Source: Cytospora piceicola (lineage: Eukaryota; Ascomycota; Sordariomycetes; Diaporthales; Cytosporaceae). Taken from it: a DNA stretch of 64,000 bases. The position numbers and the translations under genes were made by a program. Below the pieces are notes generated by a model. The model ran no database searches, was not told the DNA's origin, and was given only the letters and a program-made list of their open reading frames with translations. The stretch is from positions 868,001 through 932,000 of the forward strand of contig JALQBC010000009.1 in the NCBI GenBank assembly GCA_023375675.1, written 5' to 3'. Positions 48,981 through 60,431 of this stretch are shown one piece after another; within the stretch, counting starts at the first letter, position 1, and each line of letters opens with the position of its first letter.

Positions 48981-49460
48981 ACATCAGGAAATTGTTCCGA
49001 TTTACGTTCTAGCTAGCAACATGCTGGTTTAATTCATAAGGCCCATTAGGCCCAAGAAGACGGCATATGAGACATACTAGGAAAGATTGTCAAAAGGAGA
49101 AAAGTAATGACCAAAAGCCGCATCAAGCGACATCGCATGCACCCCGTGCCAGGATACAGGTCCTGTAATAGGTAGCCTCACACAGTTGATAATCCGAGTT
49201 ACACAAAGACCATGTCCTGAATCCTCGAGTTGAAAATTGAATTAGATATAGTACTAAAAAGGCCTTTATCAGGGGAAGATCTCATAGGTCGTCAATCATG
49301 ACCCATCAATCGTTCTTTATTATACAATTGCTCATGCTGAAAGCCCTCGGCCGATGCTATACCAGCCTGGCTGACTGAATTCGTTGGGGGTCGTTTCTAC
49401 AAGATGCAGCTCCGGATGCGTCTCCTTATGCTGCATTGTCGGGCGTATTCCTTCTCCTGC
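48981..49460. other. Convergent 3' intergenic region
   Basis: About 480 bp between the isomerase stop and the Ypt6 stop. AT-rich, with no supported gene or structured element. Confidence 0.5.
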
Positions 49461-50408
<948 letters not shown>

Positions 50409-51045
50409 GTTGTCGGATTTGTGTGGTACTAGCTGGTTTGTATTGTGTATAGGTAGGTTATGGGTGGTGTCGCTGGCAGCTTCGACGGGAGAGGAGTGTC
50501 ACTGGTAGATGGGGCCGTTCTTGGGATATCCCGCCTATGCTTCGCGCCGTTCAAAGACTGGTGTCGTGTCACAATTGGGGTTGTACGATAATTGAGGAGA
50601 TGGGTTTCGTGAAGTCATAAATTTCTTGACAGCCTGTCTGAATGCGGGAAGGTAAAAGAACAAACGGTGTAGGAAACGGGGTCGTCCCAAGGTTCAACAA
50701 CTCCACGGTCAATGGGGCTCTTTCACCGCGTTGGTCAGGTTCTCCAACATGCCGGCCAGCGCCCAGTCTCGGCGCCCGCGATAGCGGAGCTCATTGATTG
50801 GCATGGAAGAGCCCAGTAACCTGCAGGGGCCCTTTAGTGGCCAACTTCTATCTTATCGATAAGCTCAGGCGGTTGAGATTTTTTGATCTGCCCCCAAAAG
50901 TCAGTCAAATGTTTGAGTCGCTCTGAAGTCAGGGTCCTCATCCATCAAATCAGTTCACTGTTTGTTTGTTTCACTATCACACGGCCATTTACCAACAACA
51001 AACAGTTCGCAGCAGTAGCCAGCTTTTAAAGTTTTCCTTTCGAAG
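50409..51045. promoter_or_regulatory. Divergent upstream region of YPT6 and NOP53
   Basis: 637 bp between divergent start codons, containing the palindrome CTTATCGATAAG at 50852-50863, 182 bp before the NOP53 start. No open frame of interest. Confidence 0.5.
50852..50863. promoter_or_regulatory. 12-bp palindrome CTTATCGATAAG upstream of NOP53
   Basis: Identical to the element at 7686-7697 upstream of CIC1, the other ribosome-biogenesis gene of the window. I see no third exact copy. A shared regulator is a hypothesis. Confidence 0.45.
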
Positions 51046-52371
51046 ATGCCTGTCCTCAAACGTGCCACGGGCAATCCCAATGCCCCGGCACAACACAATC
51101 AGCCCTCCCGAAAGGGCAAGAAGGCCTGGAGGAAGAACGTTGACTTGACTGAGGTGTCGAAGGGTCTCGAGGACGTGAACGAGGAAATCATTCAGGGCGG
51201 TGTCATTGCCGAGAAGGAATCCACAGACCTCTTCATCCTCGACACCCTCGGCGACGCTGCCAACGTCAAGAAAGTTCCCAAGGTCAAGGGCCTCAAGGCC
51301 GACGAGATCATCGCAGCCCGCTCCGCCGTACCAGCCGTCTCGAGCAGGAAGCGAGCGGGCGACAAGACCACTGACGGAATTCTGCCGGTCAAGCGCCAGC
51401 GCACCAACTATGTCACACGCAAGGAGCTCACCCGGATCAAGAAGGTCGCCGACGGTCACCACGAGTCAACAGTCGAGGTTCAAGATGCCAGCTACGACCC
51501 CTGGGCCATGGAATTGACCCCTACCGCCAATGATCTCGAGAAACACCAGGACAGGAACCAGTGGAACCCGGAGCCAACGAGGGCCAAGACACCCTCCACT
51601 CTCGCCAAGAAGGCTATCTCCCTCGCCGCAAACGGCAAGCCAGTACCGGCCGTGGCCAAGCCCGCCGGCGGTTACAGCTATAACCCTGTTGTCACGGACT
51701 ACATCACCCGCCTGGAGGAGGAAGGCGAGAAGGCTGTCTCAGCGGAGCGAAAACGTCTCGAGGCTGAGGAGGCTGACCTCAAAAGGCAAGAGGCCGCCGC
51801 GCGGTCCGCCGCCGAGGCCGAGGCAGCCGAGGCGAGGGCTGAGATGAGCGAGTGGGACGAGGACAGCGCCTGGGAAGGTCTTGAGAGCGAAGCCGAGGGC
51901 GTGTCGGCGAAGCGGCCGAAGCGCAAGACACCCGCGCAGAGGAACAAGGCGAAGAGGAGAAAGGAGGAGGAGAGGAGGATCAAGCACGAGGCTGCGACGA
52001 AGCGGAAGGAGCAGCAGGCCAAGCACATCAAGGAGCTCGCCGAGGCCGTTGAGCAGAAGCAACAGGAGCTTGCGCTCCAGAAGCTGGAGATGGATGACGG
52101 CGAGACTGAAGGCAACGAGTTGGAGTTGCGCAGGAGGATGCTGGGCAAGTTCAAGCTGCCCGAGAAGGACCTCGAGCTGGTTCTGCCGGATGAGCTGCAG
52201 GAGTCGCTGAGGCGGTTGAAGCCCGAGGGCAACCTGTTGAAGGAGCGGTACAGGAGTCTGCTGGTGAGAGGAAGACTGGAGGCCAGGAGAAAGATTCCCT
52301 TCCGGAAGCAGGCCAAGGTCAAGTTCACGGAGAAGTGGACACACAAGGACTTCGATATTACGAAGATGTAG
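51046..52371 (+). CDS. NOP53: Ribosome biogenesis protein Nop53
   Basis: An intronless gene of 441 residues. The N-terminus holds QPSRKGKKAWRKNVDL, a family hallmark (SRKxKKAWRKN), then STDLFILDT with the LFxLD motif. The centre (about residues 225-360) is a long Glu/Lys/Ala-rich coiled coil, and the C-terminus has LGKFKLPEKDLEL and RKKIPFRK-type basic residues. Nop53 (human GLTSCR2/PICT1) recruits the exosome helicase Mtr4 to pre-60S particles for ITS2 processing. The Mtr4-binding arch motif is the LFILD peptide here. It is expected in the nucleolus and nucleus. Confidence 0.93.
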   Translation: MPVLKRATGNPNAPAQHNQPSRKGKKAWRKNVDLTEVSKGLEDVNEEIIQGGVIAEKESTDLFILDTLGDAANVKKVPKVKGLKADEIIAARSAVPAVSSRKRAGDKTTDGILPVKRQRTNYVTRKELTRIKKVADGHHESTVEVQDASYDPWAMELTPTANDLEKHQDRNQWNPEPTRAKTPSTLAKKAISLAANGKPVPAVAKPAGGYSYNPVVTDYITRLEEEGEKAVSAERKRLEAEEADLKRQEAAARSAAEAEAAEARAEMSEWDEDSAWEGLESEAEGVSAKRPKRKTPAQRNKAKRRKEEERRIKHEAATKRKEQQAKHIKELAEAVEQKQQELALQKLEMDDGETEGNELELRRRMLGKFKLPEKDLELVLPDELQESLRRLKPEGNLLKERYRSLLVRGRLEARRKIPFRKQAKVKFTEKWTHKDFDITKM

Positions 52372-52783
52372 ATGGTCCAATATTAATGACTATGAGCCAA
52401 TTCGGGCTGTATTTCATACCTTGTTACTAAGATACATCTGCTTTTCCCGCTGCGAACATCCATTCTCTTCGTATTACCTCGACACTACATCCCATAAACG
52501 TAAAAATGCGCCCAAAACCATGCGTTTTGCTTCGCCCATCTCGTAGACAGTTTGGGTCATACCGAAGAGAATTGTGCATCGGGATCATTATGTATTGTGT
52601 CTTCTATCTAGGGTATGGAAGAGAGCTTCAGCCCACACAACGCTGGAATACTCTCGAGTTCTGGAATCTAATGGTCTAGATGGCAAAGCAGACATGCCCT
52701 TTTTATATCCTCACCACCAATACGCCATGCTCTCGAAGTGGGAGAAATATCATTGCCTTGCCTCAGGTTGCGAAGAAAACCGC
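52372..52783. other. Convergent 3' intergenic region
   Basis: About 410 bp between NOP53 and the NADH dehydrogenase stop. Nothing beyond 3' UTR-like AT-rich sequence is seen. Confidence 0.5.
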
Positions 52784-54961
52784 TTATAAGCTCATCAAGT
52801 CTGCAGTCATTTCCGGGGTTAGCATATGTCCTTCAAGGAGTTCATCGAGATAAAAAAAAAAGGGGGGGGGGGGGTTCGTTGGCTTACCTCGTCCGAACAG
52901 TCCACGCTTCGTCCAATCCATCATCATCAACACCCTCGTCCTGAAGCTCACACTCTGAGCAAAGTATGCCGATCTCCACGTGTACACGGCCCACAGACCA
53001 CCACTCAAGTTCCAGCCTCCACCAAGATCGAAGACGGCCGAGTTTCCAATGTACGCCAGGCTACCCATGTGGCGGTACTCGAAAGCCTTGTACACGGCAT
53101 CGTCGAGGTCTCCGTCCCGGATGTCGTTCGCGCTCAGGCCAGGGGCCGCGCGGGCCATCTTGTTGAACTTGAGAGCCAGGTACTGGCCCTGCTGGTTTGC
53201 GCGCTGGGCCGTCGCGGGGAGACTGGTGAGCTTGCTATCGATCTGCTTGAGCAGCTCCCTCAGCTCGCCGAAGTCGAGGGTGCCGGACTGGTCCTTGTCG
53301 AACTCAGCGAAGAGCTTGTCCACCCTCTTCAGGTGGGCCACCGCCTGCGGGAACTTGCGCTTCACCTCGGCGGCGACGCTGCGCCAGTCCTCGAAGTGGA
53401 GGTCGAGGTTTTCGGGGTCCTTGCCGTGCTTCCAGGCCATTCCACGGAGGAAGGTCACAATGTTGTCGGCCACGTTGTTTTGCACGGTGGAGCAGTCGCC
53501 GATGGCGTAGACATCACCGAGCGGTGCACCGTTGAGGCGGAGGTGGGTGTCCGTCTGCAGCGCGTGTCGGTTCGTCTGGAATTCGCCTAGCTTCTTCGCG
53601 AGCGTCTGGGAGAAGTCTGTTTGCGAGACGCCGGTGGACCACAGACAGAAGCCCATGGGCAGTTCCTTGGTAATGGTCTCCCCGTTTTTGCCCTTCTGTG
53701 TGAACACGATGCTGTCTGTCTTAACTTCGGAGACTCTCGAGTTGGTGAGCACGTTGATTCCGTCCCTAAGGAAACGCGCCTCGGCGTACTTCGAGACCGC
53801 CTCATCGTAGGTGTTGAGGATGTGTCCACGGCTCTGGATGAGGTGTACCGAGATCTCGTTGCGAAGTAGTTGCGGGAATAGCTTCGTCAAATCTTCGTTC
53901 AAGAGATCATAGAGCTCAGCAGCAAACTCAACACCTGTCGGGCCACCACCGCTGATGACGAAAGAAAGCAGCCGTCTTCGCTCCATGTCCGTAGTTGTAG
54001 GCAGGCAAGCCAACTCCAGGTTTTGTATTATCTGGTTTCGGATTTTCCGAGCGTCGCGGATGTCCTTCAAGAAGTGACAGTTCTCAAGCCCTTGCACGCC
54101 ATGGGGGTTGGTCTGCGATCCCACAGCAATGACCAGCTTGTCGTATGGGACGTAGAATCTGGTCTCCTTCCCTTGTTGGTCAACCTGAGAGACTTCTACC
54201 AGTCGGTTTGAGAAGTCGACATCTTCAGACGAGCCGCGGATGAAGTGGCCCTTGACCCTGGTCAAGATTCTCCTTATCGGCTCAATGAGCGACTTCAACT
54301 CGAGTGTTCCAACTGTTGCGGACGGCAGCATAGGCGTGAACAGGAAGTAATTTGTTGGCGAGATGACGGTGACGTGGTAATCCTCTGGGTCCAGCTCCTT
54401 CAGCATAGCAACACCACCCCAACCGCCGCCCAGAATCACGAGCTTTGGCTTATCCTTCCTCTTCCTGTGGTCCTCGGTGTCTTCGTCGTCTATAAGCACC
54501 TCGGCGATCGGCAGGTTCTTGGGGCCACCTCGTCGGGGGAATAGCGCCAACTGCGAGACATCACAATCAGTCGCGACGGCGTGCTCGTTATATGTTGTCG
54601 CATCGTAGATGAAGAATGCGCCAAAGGCCAGAGCCACAAAGACAATGCCACCACCCATCCATGCCATGGTCCGGTATGCAAAGTTTATTACCCATGATTC
54701 CTTCTGTGGCAGTGGTCGGCCCGATATTAATCTGGTATCGATTTTGGTTGTGAAGTCGAGGAAAGGTCGTCGTCGAATTATTTTTGAGAGAAGTTTGTGC
54801 TCGGTTGACTGAGGAGCTTCAGATCGGGAGGTTCTGCTGAGGTCACGGGCCTGTGTTAATCTAGGCTGTAGCCTCGACGCCGAGAAAATGCGAGAAGATG
54901 CAAGGCTCCTCTGGCGCCCAGAGCGGGCTACCAATGTGCCCAGGGAAACTTGTGAGGGCAT
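52784..54961 (-). CDS. External alternative NADH:ubiquinone oxidoreductase with EF-hand (NDE type)
   Basis: Exons 54961-52888 and 52800-52784 give 696 residues. I chose the ATG at 54961, which opens a basic mitochondrial presequence (MPSQVSLGTLVARSGRQRSL); an in-frame ATG at 55042 would add 27 residues. A membrane segment (about 115-135) precedes two dinucleotide-binding folds: VILGGGWGGVAML for FAD and VISGGGPTGVEFA for NAD(P)H. An EF-hand loop (DKDQSGTLDFGE, about 555) with full calcium ligands lies in the C-terminal half. The final exon is 17 nt and supplies RDLMSL, the family C-terminus. The enzyme oxidises cytosolic NADH or NADPH at the outer face of the inner mitochondrial membrane, without proton pumping, and may be calcium-activated. 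Confidence 0.92.
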   Translation of the reverse strand: MPSQVSLGTLVARSGRQRSLASSRIFSASRLQPRLTQARDLSRTSRSEAPQSTEHKLLSKIIRRRPFLDFTTKIDTRLISGRPLPQKESWVINFAYRTMAWMGGGIVFVALAFGAFFIYDATTYNEHAVATDCDVSQLALFPRRGGPKNLPIAEVLIDDEDTEDHRKRKDKPKLVILGGGWGGVAMLKELDPEDYHVTVISPTNYFLFTPMLPSATVGTLELKSLIEPIRRILTRVKGHFIRGSSEDVDFSNRLVEVSQVDQQGKETRFYVPYDKLVIAVGSQTNPHGVQGLENCHFLKDIRDARKIRNQIIQNLELACLPTTTDMERRRLLSFVISGGGPTGVEFAAELYDLLNEDLTKLFPQLLRNEISVHLIQSRGHILNTYDEAVSKYAEARFLRDGINVLTNSRVSEVKTDSIVFTQKGKNGETITKELPMGFCLWSTGVSQTDFSQTLAKKLGEFQTNRHALQTDTHLRLNGAPLGDVYAIGDCSTVQNNVADNIVTFLRGMAWKHGKDPENLDLHFEDWRSVAAEVKRKFPQAVAHLKRVDKLFAEFDKDQSGTLDFGELRELLKQIDSKLTSLPATAQRANQQGQYLALKFNKMARAAPGLSANDIRDGDLDDAVYKAFEYRHMGSLAYIGNSAVFDLGGGWNLSGGLWAVYTWRSAYFAQSVSFRTRVLMMMDWTKRGLFGRGKPTNPPPPFFFYLDELLEGHMLTPEMTADLMSL
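52852..52874. repeat. A10/G13 homopolymer pair in an intron
   Basis: Ten A followed directly by thirteen G on the plus strand, inside the last intron of the NADH dehydrogenase gene. Seen on the transcribed strand it is a C13/T10 pyrimidine tract near the donor. Length may be a sequencing-uncertain value. Confidence 0.85.
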
Positions 54962-55521
54962 CGCGCAACGTTGGACTTGAGGAGCGATTAGTTTTGTTTT
55001 CAACGGTGGGCCTATGCTGGAGAAAGTACCAGTTGACCACAAACAACAAGACCAGGCCGGAGGGAAATAAAGAACAGGTCAATATATGACCACGACCGTA
55101 GCAGGCGCGTATAATGCTCGATTGGTGGGAGAGAAGTCTCTTCTTGCGAGGCAAATACTTAGTTATCTAGACGATCACGGAATGAAATATTACACGCTTG
55201 AAATCCAAATCTCCATCTCAGGTCTGAGTACGGTATGGTCCGTTTCAGGGACTCCCCTGTCAAGTCTGCGTCATAGGCTGGCTTGTAGCTTCCTGTTCGT
55301 TAGATAACCTGGACAGACCCACTTACCTCGGAGCGATCTCCGGAACCTTGGAACAGCCTGGGCACTCAGACAGTTCAGACTGCGGCAAGGGGCAAGGTGC
55401 ACGGGCAGCTTGGCGTCACCTCGACGTTGCGCTTGTTTCAACTGCATCCCAATGCTCTGGGTACAGATTTTGATCCGCCGTTCCAATATGCAAAAACAAT
55501 TATCACCTTTGCATACCGGCA

Positions 55522-55531
55522 TACCTAGGTA
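55522..55531. promoter_or_regulatory. TACCTAGGTA palindrome, copy 5
   Basis: Exact copy about 560 bp upstream of the external NADH dehydrogenase start. Confidence 0.5.
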
Positions 55532-55705
55532 CCCAAGCCAGGGAGAGCAGGCATGATCTCGCCGTTTCTACATGTCAACACATTTCCGCTTTTACATAAT
55601 TTGGTAGGTGCGGGTAGAGACCTGCAGAGTTTGCGCGATAAAAACCCGTACTTTCTGCCACTCGACTGAATCAGTATGCCTGTCGTCCAGGTGCTCTGCT
55701 CCGAA

Positions 55706-55766
55706 AAATCCGATCGCGCCCGGCCTCGAGAAATCCGATCTAGCCCGGCTTCGCACGGTCGGATTT
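55706..55766. repeat. AAATCCGATC direct repeat with an inverted copy
   Basis: AAATCCGATC at 55706-55715 is repeated 25 bp later at 55731-55740, with GCCCGGC conserved after each. The near-complement GGTCGGATTT follows at 55757-55766. The first two form a 25-bp period. It lies about 750-800 bp upstream of the NDE start. Confidence 0.65.
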
Positions 55767-56045
55767 CCGGTCGGCTGCAGAAGGTCGGACGCGCAGACGC
55801 CCTGATGAGGGATATCGGGGGGAGGAACCAAGCCGATCTCGCAAGGATCAGGTCTTTCTCATCACGGGGTCCTGACACAGGTCGTGACACCCAGGCCGCT
55901 CACTCTTTCACGACTCAAGAAAGTCCACAGACAATGAGACTGCGTTCACTGAGTTTTCTTCCTAGCCTCGCTATGCAGTATGCCCGTTCGTTACCGTCTT
56001 ACGGAATCCTCCGCATTAGATGTATCTTAGTCACTCGCCCTTGTT

Positions 56046-57853
56046 TTAGCATCTGAAGTACCTCTTCTCAATCCACCGGTCCTCGATATCGGGAATGATA
56101 CTACCGACCACCACCGTGATTTCAGGGAATACCGCCGTCAAGCGATGCAGTCCCATCCGGCCGGCAGAGTATGTTGCGAACACAATCCTGTCCTGAGCTA
56201 CGCCGTGATCCACGAGAACTTGCACCGCCATCAGAGCAGACCCACCGGAGGACATCTGCGCATCGAGGAGAAGTACACTTTCGTGCTTTTCGATATCCTT
56301 AGGAAGCCGGCTGTAGTGAAGCTCAGGTTCCCCTGTCCGTATGCTGGACTGGATCAGAACACGGCCAGATTTGCAGTCCGGTATCACCCGCTTCAGCCCT
56401 GTCTCCAAAGCCGCACCGCCCCGAAGAAGGATGATAGCGGAGACTTCTCCGTCGGGGCTGAGACCATGGTACTCATATCCCGTGGAGGTTTGTACTGTTG
56501 TAGAGGTGAACCGAACATTGTTCATTGCCCTTCGCAATGTTAGAGTGCAATTTATCTGGGAGCGAAGACCATACTCACTGTTCTATAATCAGCGACGCGA
56601 GGCGGTCAAAGTAGAATATGAAGTCCTCAGGTGCCGTGTCGATGTCTTTGATGATTGTGTTCATGGCCTTCAACTGCGCTGTTGGTTTCAACAAGGTCAC
56701 CTTCTTGCTGAGGGGCTCCGACTGGCTTTGAATCTCAAGCTGCAAGAGGGCTGCTCGATGGTGTCTGGACTTTTCGAGGAGTTTCTGCTCGATGGATTGA
56801 GATACCATATCTGAAGGGATACTGTCAGTATGGGCCGACTCCTTAGGCTTGATTCCACGTACTGATAGCAACTGTGCTCTCGATTCGAGTTGGTATGATG
56901 ATGTCTGCCCTGACTTAGCTGGAACCAATACACGAAACAGGAACTGCACCAACCTGCGTTCTTCCTTTGCGGGTCGACATACTACCGAGACTTATTAGCA
57001 GCTCCTCCAAGTGGTGATGGGTGGTTAAGTTTACTCACTTTTTCAAAATTTGGCTTCACCCACATGAACCACTGCTTGATGACACCCTCAACACTTCTGC
57101 CTCGGGACTCGACGTCCCGTAGGATTCGTCTCGACAGGCATGTGTCCGCGTCCGCCTCACAGTAGATCTGAATATATGTCAATAGTTTTACAAACCGGGG
57201 CAGTCGGCTCATATTCAGACCTTCATATCCAGAAGCTTCAGGACCCTGGGGTCGTGCAAGGCGAAGATCCCCTCTACCACCAAGACGTGTGGAGAGTAAA
57301 TGGACGTCGTCTTTTCCAAACGCGAGTGTTTAGCGAAGGAGTAGATGGGGATCTCAGCGCGCTTTCTACAGTGGCACATAAGTATGAAACGGCAGAAGGC
57401 ATGGCTGCAAAGACGGGAATGTTTTCAGGACTTACCCAGCCTTGAGATCCTCAAGACATTCTACTAGCTTGTCAAAATCGATGGCCTGGAGTTCCAGGTA
57501 AGCCTACAGCCAGAATCTTCGTTTGGGCATGGAAAGAGACTGACATCGGGGGAGTCGAAGTCATGCTCGTTGGCGAAAGCTTTCCTAGATGCCTCCGCAT
57601 CCAAGCTCTTGTAGAATGAGTCCTGTAGCGTCGTCAGCTACTATAACCCAAACCCAAACCACGTGCAGTTCCTGTCGCATACCATCGAAAGAATGACGAC
57701 CCATGGCAAGTTCAACTTGTTGACAATAGCTCTGGATAGAGTGCTCTTTCCAGACCCAGAGCTCCCGGCTATGCCAATGAGAGACACATCTGCCCATGGC
57801 GGGGAGTAGTGAGCTCTCTTGGCAATGGCATTGGCAGCAATATCAGCATCCAT
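56046..57853 (-). CDS. URK1: Uridine kinase fused to a uracil phosphoribosyltransferase-like domain
   Basis: Nine exons (57853-57683, 57622-57545, 57485-57436, 57365-57221, 57167-57039, 56981-56954, 56904-56863, 56810-56579, 56529-56046) give 452 residues. Acceptors at 57485 and 56904 were chosen because they restore FDSPDAIDFDKLVE and YVDPQRKNADIIIP. The kinase half has the P-loop GIAGSSGSGKST, IYSFAKHSR, VLVVEGIFALHD and SRRILRDVESRGRS. The C-terminal half resembles UPRT: TSTGYEYHGL, ILLRGGAALETGL and LLDAQMSSGGSALMAV. The enzyme salvages uridine and cytidine to UMP and CMP. Whether the UPRT half is active is uncertain; in related fusions it is often not. It is divergent from GID8. Confidence 0.88.
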
Positions 57854-58524
57854 GATGGTGTCGACTGCTGCTGATTAAGTCCTAAACCTGCTGCGGGAAC
57901 CAGGGCGTCTATATCTGCTCTTATACAGTGGTCGAGGTAAGCTGTGAAAAGTTAGTACTGGCCCAGTACCACGGGTGGAGTGACATTGCCTTTGGACTTC
58001 GAAGACCAGTCCCTTGTGGATATTCAGCGCATACCCGAAATAAAACACACTTTGTATATCTATATTCAGTAACAAGATCAGGATCGAGATTAAGGACAAT
58101 TGATATTTGACGAGTTTGCTGTCCCTGACGACTGTCCTCGTGACCAAGCGGGTGAGGCAAGCGCTATCAATCGATCTATCGCACTATCGCGAGACATTAC
58201 AGGGCTTGCTGCCCCTGATTTGCGCCGAGGTTCCAGGGGAGCTACAAGCTTGTCAGCGGCAAGTGTGGCTACTGTGGCTGAGGGTGAGGCGGACAGACAA
58301 GGCAGAATATCTCCCTAAGTGGGCCGCAGGTTTCCTATTTCGTCAAGCTTCTCGCGCAAACTCTCTGCTTCGTCATTTCTTCATCCTTCACAACAAAACA
58401 AAAGCTCAGCCAGCATCCATCTTTCATACATACACCAACGTCGCTCTCTACTTTACGTGACAACACTCGTTTTACCGTATCGTATTGAGCAGTTGAGGTG
58501 TATTGCATTCCTCCAATGTTATGA
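57854..58524. promoter_or_regulatory. Divergent upstream region of URK1 and GID8
   Basis: 671 bp separates the two start codons. Its right end holds the minimal upstream frame ATG-TTA-TGA (58516-58524) touching the GID8 start. No other motif supported. Confidence 0.45.
58516..58524 (+). promoter_or_regulatory. Minimal upstream ORF abutting the GID8 start codon
   Basis: The frame ATG TTA TGA ends at 58524 and the GID8 ATG begins at 58525. If it is in the mRNA, initiation at the first ATG would end right beside the main start, so it could tune translation. Confidence 0.4.
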
Positions 58525-59852
58525 ATGTCTTCTAGTGGGCCTCCCACACTCCATATTCAACCTCCAGGTTCAGATGACCTGGCGTTTTGGGAAAGAGTCG
58601 CCGCGGAATTTCGACAGAGATTTGGCAACATTGGCAACATGGTATGCAGTTGACCAAAGCCTGTGACTGTGAAATCCGCAGGACGGTTTCATTGATCTTG
58701 CTATGCTCTAGACGTCCACGACTTCTACTGCCACGCCGGTGAGGCATGCTTTCGAATCCCGTGTCATCGACATGAATTTGCCGAAAAGGTTAGTTTCCAA
58801 AACTCTTTGTCTTTCCCCATCCATTCCTCATCCTGGGTCAAATGATGCTTCAAAAGATATCAATGGGAATCTCTCCGAGAAAATTACCATGCGGAGAACC
58901 TATCTATAATTATACTCTGATCACCCACCTCCCCCATCCTTCCTGAAACCTCAGAATCGCTTTCTCGTTGAGCAGACAACTGACGGATATGGACAGTGAC
59001 CTCAATGCTTTGATCCTGGACTACCTCACCATGGAGGGTTATCCACAGGCGGCTGCAAAGTTTTCCAAGGAAGCTAACCTCCAGCCTATGCAAGAGGATC
59101 CTGTTGTGAAGGACCGCCAGAAGATCAAGCAATTGATCCACGAGGGTAACATACAGGAAGCTATCGAAGAACTGAATGACCTGGACCCAGAGGTATGTGG
59201 ACTGCTTTTTTTTCCGTCTCAATCTCCCCAGCACTATGATTAGAACACGAGTTTACATGCACCACGCATATGGTCTTCGGGCCGTTGATGATAAACAACC
59301 ACTTATTCAATGAGTTCCACTACACAACATCCTCTTTGCTCGCCCAATACACATTTGGTTACTGGGACTGACTTAGAGACACAGATCCTGGATCGAGATG
59401 CTCATCTGCACTTTGCCCTTCTCCGGCTCCAGCTTGTCGAGCTGATCCGTGACTCAAAAGATGGGGATAAGAGTATTACCTCTGCTTTGAGGTTTGCCTC
59501 TCAGCAACTCGGGCCTCGAGCCTCTGGCCAACCCGAGTTTCTTGACCCGTTGGAGAAGACTATGGCCCTCTTCCTTTACCCAAGAGATGCTTTGAGGCCG
59601 GAACAGGCCGCCATCTTGCACCCCAATTTGCGAAGAGATGTTGCGGACATGGTCAACAAGGCCATCCTGTTTCGCCAACAAAAGCGACGTGAGGCTGCCA
59701 TTCGCCATCTCGTCAAGGTGCGTGCCTGGGCAGAAGAATCGGCACGTAGTATGAAGAAGAACCTTCCCGATCGATTGGAGCTTGGTCTGAACGGCGACGA
59801 CGCCGATGACAGCTTCCACGAGAATGGCTCCGAGCCCATGGTCACGACGTAG
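58525..59852 (+). CDS. GID8: GID/CTLH E3 ubiquitin ligase subunit Gid8
   Basis: Exons 58525-58641, 58712-58788, 58976-59192 and 59385-59852 give 292 residues. After a variable N-terminus (MSSSGPPTLHIQPPGSDDLA), the LisH motif is LNALILDYLTMEGYPQAAAK. The CTLH region is KIKQLIHEGNIQEAIEELND, and the CRA region is LHFALLRLQLVELIR onward. The third intron is removed to join DLDPE to ILDRDAH, the conserved continuation. Gid8 is the core scaffold of the GID/CTLH ligase that degrades gluconeogenic enzymes in yeast. The first two exons are less conserved, so the start could instead be the ATG at 58639-58641. Confidence 0.86.
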
Positions 59853-60431
59853 ATGTCACGAAGGTAGATCCATGCCATTCTGGATGGAGCCGTTGTTGCT
59901 TTTGTTTTGTTTGGCGTTTACTTGCTTATGATGATTACTTTGACGGCTGCGTTGAGACACGTTGCTGGCTGGTATACTGGTATGGAAAGCGAGTAGGGAC
60001 AATACCCTCGGCGTTTGGACATGACCCGTAGGAGTCGACTCCGTAAAGCGGTTTTTTTGCTGTATGATCACGAGGTTACGAAGTATTGCAACAGGTTTAT
60101 CGCCCTATTGCCCAGAAGTATAAATTAATATGGTCATCACACCTACAAGTCAAGTTTCGTGACTATTTCGATCGTGACATGCTGTGAACAACTATGTCGG
60201 CTCAGGCCGAGTCTTGGATTTTCAATCGTTCACAGGTAAAAGGATTTCCCGGTCTGCATCAACAGGCACATAATCTCCATATTGTTCCCCAACGCTCGAG
60301 GGGGCTCGCAAGGCACCACGGCGCCGTGTAAACAATGTTAATTCGCAGTCTCATCGCTCAGCTCATTATCGTTCCCTCATCACATACGTACAGTTCCTTA
60401 CCCGACTTCTCCGTGCTATCGTCCCGTCCCC
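59853..60431. other. Convergent 3' intergenic region
   Basis: About 580 bp between the GID8 and NDUFS4 stops. Nothing is supported here. Confidence 0.5.

Larger units (their letters stand above)
54962..56045. promoter_or_regulatory. Upstream region of the external NADH dehydrogenase
   Basis: About 1.1 kb between the NDE start and the URK1 stop (both on the minus strand). It contains TACCTAGGTA at 55522-55531 and a direct plus inverted repeat of AAATCCGATC (55706-55766). Confidence 0.5.
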
